Assembly (NCBI GenBank): GCA_005790605.1
Contig: SXUI01000003.1
Location: forward strand, 26,539 to 90,538
DNA length: 64,000 nt
From: Planctomycetia bacterium
GTDB lineage: Bacteria > Planctomycetota > Phycisphaerae > Phycisphaerales > SM1A02
Reading direction: 5' to 3'
A program made the translations under genes and the position numbers. Positions within the stretch are counted from its first letter, which is position 1; each line of letters opens with the position of its first letter. Below the pieces are notes generated by a model. The model had not been told where the DNA came from, did no database searches, and saw nothing but the letters and a program-made list of their open reading frames with translations. Positions 63,032 through 64,000 of this stretch are shown here, piece by piece.

Positions 63032-64000
63032 GCGTCAGGCGCGCCGTCCGTGGAAGACGCCGCCGCACCCATCGACTTCAAGAGCGGGAAGAGGATGACA
63101 TCACGGATCGACGCGCTATCCGTCAACAACATCACGAGGCGATCGATGCCAATACCAAGTCCGCCGGCAGGCGGCATACCCACGCGTAGCGACTCCACGA
63201 AATCTTCATCGAGCGAACGGAAGGTGGAGACTTCCTCATCTTCACCGCGAAGTTGCTCGGTGAACTTCGCGAGCTGAATGTCGGGATCGTTGAGTTCGGT
63301 GTACGCCGGTCCAATCTCCATGCCACCGATGAAGAGATCCCAGCGCCCACAAATGTCTGGATCGTGTCGGTGCGGACGAGTGAGAGGAGAAATCGCACTC
63401 GGCCAATCCGTGACGAATGTCGGTCGAGCAGGATCGATGCGCGGTTCGGCAATGGCTTCGAACACCTCATTCACCACAAGCCAATCATCGAGCTTGGCTT
63501 CATGATGCAATCCAATCTCGCGCGCCTTCGCGCGAACAGCCGCGAAATCACGCACGCTGCAACCCACATGCTGCTCGAAGAGCTCCGCGAAACTCACCCG
63601 CACAAACGGCGCGGTGTAGTCGATGTCAAGTTCGCCAAATGGAAGGATCGGACCGCGGCCGTCCGTGATCGCCGTTGCGCGAAGTCCGGCATCGACGCGA
63701 TCCGCCACCGCATCACATGCGAGCGTGTGGATGAGCGACTCGGTGAGCGTCATCATCGTTCCAGAGTCGCCGAACGCCTCATAGGCTTCCATCGCGGTGA
63801 ACTCAGGATTGTGGCTTCGATCGATGCCTTCATTGCGGAAGTTGCGATTGATTTCGAAAACCTTGCGCATGCCACCGACGAGGCAGCGCTTGAGATACAG
63901 CTCCGGTGCGATGCGCAAGAAAAGCGGCATGCCGAGTGCGTTGTGCTGCGTGAGGAATGGTCGCGCGGCGGCGCCTCCTGCAATCGGCTGCAGCATCGGC
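63028..64000 (-). CDS. lysS: lysyl-tRNA synthetase, 5' end beyond the right edge
   Basis: The window holds the C-terminal 324 residues of a class II lysyl-tRNA synthetase; the start lies to the right. PFLTQHNALGMPLFLRIAPE, FEINRNFRNEGIDRSHNPEF, the motif 2 segment, and GLGIGIDRLVMLLTDS of motif 3 (glycines and Arg for ATP) are all present. It charges tRNA-Lys. Anticodon-binding N-terminal domain not visible. The 3' end overlaps the transglutaminase-like gene. Confidence 0.95.
   Translation of the reverse strand, partial: PMLQPIAGGAAARPFLTQHNALGMPLFLRIAPELYLKRCLVGGMRKVFEINRNFRNEGIDRSHNPEFTAMEAYEAFGDSGTMMTLTESLIHTLACDAVADRVDAGLRATAITDGRGPILPFGELDIDYTAPFVRVSFAELFEQHVGCSVRDFAAVRAKAREIGLHHEAKLDDWLVVNEVFEAIAEPRIDPARPTFVTDWPSAISPLTRPHRHDPDICGRWDLFIGGMEIGPAYTELNDPDIQLAKFTEQLRGEDEEVSTFRSLDEDFVESLRVGMPPAGGLGIGIDRLVMLLTDSASIRDVILFPLLKSMGAAASSTDGAPDA

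Noticed and set aside
1..64000. CRISPR arrays, insertion sequences, rRNA genes or prophage
   Set aside because: No regular direct repeats with spacers, no transposase or integrase, and no rRNA sequence seen in the window.

Overview
This window looks like core chromosome of a GC-rich, compact bacterium with a Gram-negative type envelope, most probably a planctomycete of the Phycisphaerae type. That placement is an inference. It rests on the many secreted TPR-like proteins of unknown function, the ribosomal L17 with an internal insertion, the ThrRS with an extra insertion, and a degenerate long S10-spc-alpha ribosomal operon next to ExbB/ExbD and VWA genes. I saw no insertion sequence, CRISPR array or prophage. 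Most gene pairs within operons are joined by 4-nt ATGA or GTGA overlaps.

Layout. 1-2754: a TolC-type outer membrane efflux lipoprotein that runs off the left edge, divergent from a secreted SH3-repeat protein. 2803-3592: tRNA-Ala(TGC), a perfect 21-bp inverted repeat and an orphan TOPRIM domain. 3589-5095: two 16S rRNA methyltransferases (rsmE, rsmJ). 5160-8695: a transsulfuration pair (cystathionine beta-synthase with CBS domains and a Cys/Met-metabolism PLP enzyme), then a secreted protein. 8654-19018 (minus): an eight-gene overlapping operon. It encodes a VWA protein on a TonB-like membrane anchor, an ExbB, two ExbD proteins, three secreted helical or TPR-like proteins and a large membrane protein. 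This is the best candidate here for an undescribed system. 19178-26748: pyrH-frr, a beta-helix/PA14 protein, nrdR, thrS and infC, the last apparently starting at an AUC codon.

26851-28524 (minus): a small secreted protein and an HTH-TPR regulator. 28741-36645: an arginine operon (argR-argC-argB-argF-argG-argH/GNAT fusion-argJ) behind a promoter that overlaps a perfect palindrome resembling an ARG box. 36753-40121 (minus): a chemoreceptor and pheS. 40193-55823 (minus): the S10-spc-alpha ribosomal protein operon from rpsJ to rplQ, including secY, infA, rpmJ and rpoA. It lacks rpsD, rpmD, adk and map at their usual places. A promoter candidate and an array of short repeats spaced 30-31 bp lie upstream of it. 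55993-59467: a three-gene operon (secreted protein, family 2 glycosyltransferase, protein of unknown function). 59544-64000 (minus): lysS (partial), a transglutaminase-like protein, NAD(P)H-hydrate dehydratase and an OB-fold/HD-domain exoribonuclease.

How the parts fit together. The right half is translation and transcription machinery. The arg operon is a complete block from N-acetylglutamate to arginine, apart from argD; it has an acetyltransferase fused to ArgH plus ArgJ for acetyl recycling. The ExbBD/VWA operon predicts an inner-membrane, proton-motive-force-driven complex acting on the periplasm, with an unknown target.
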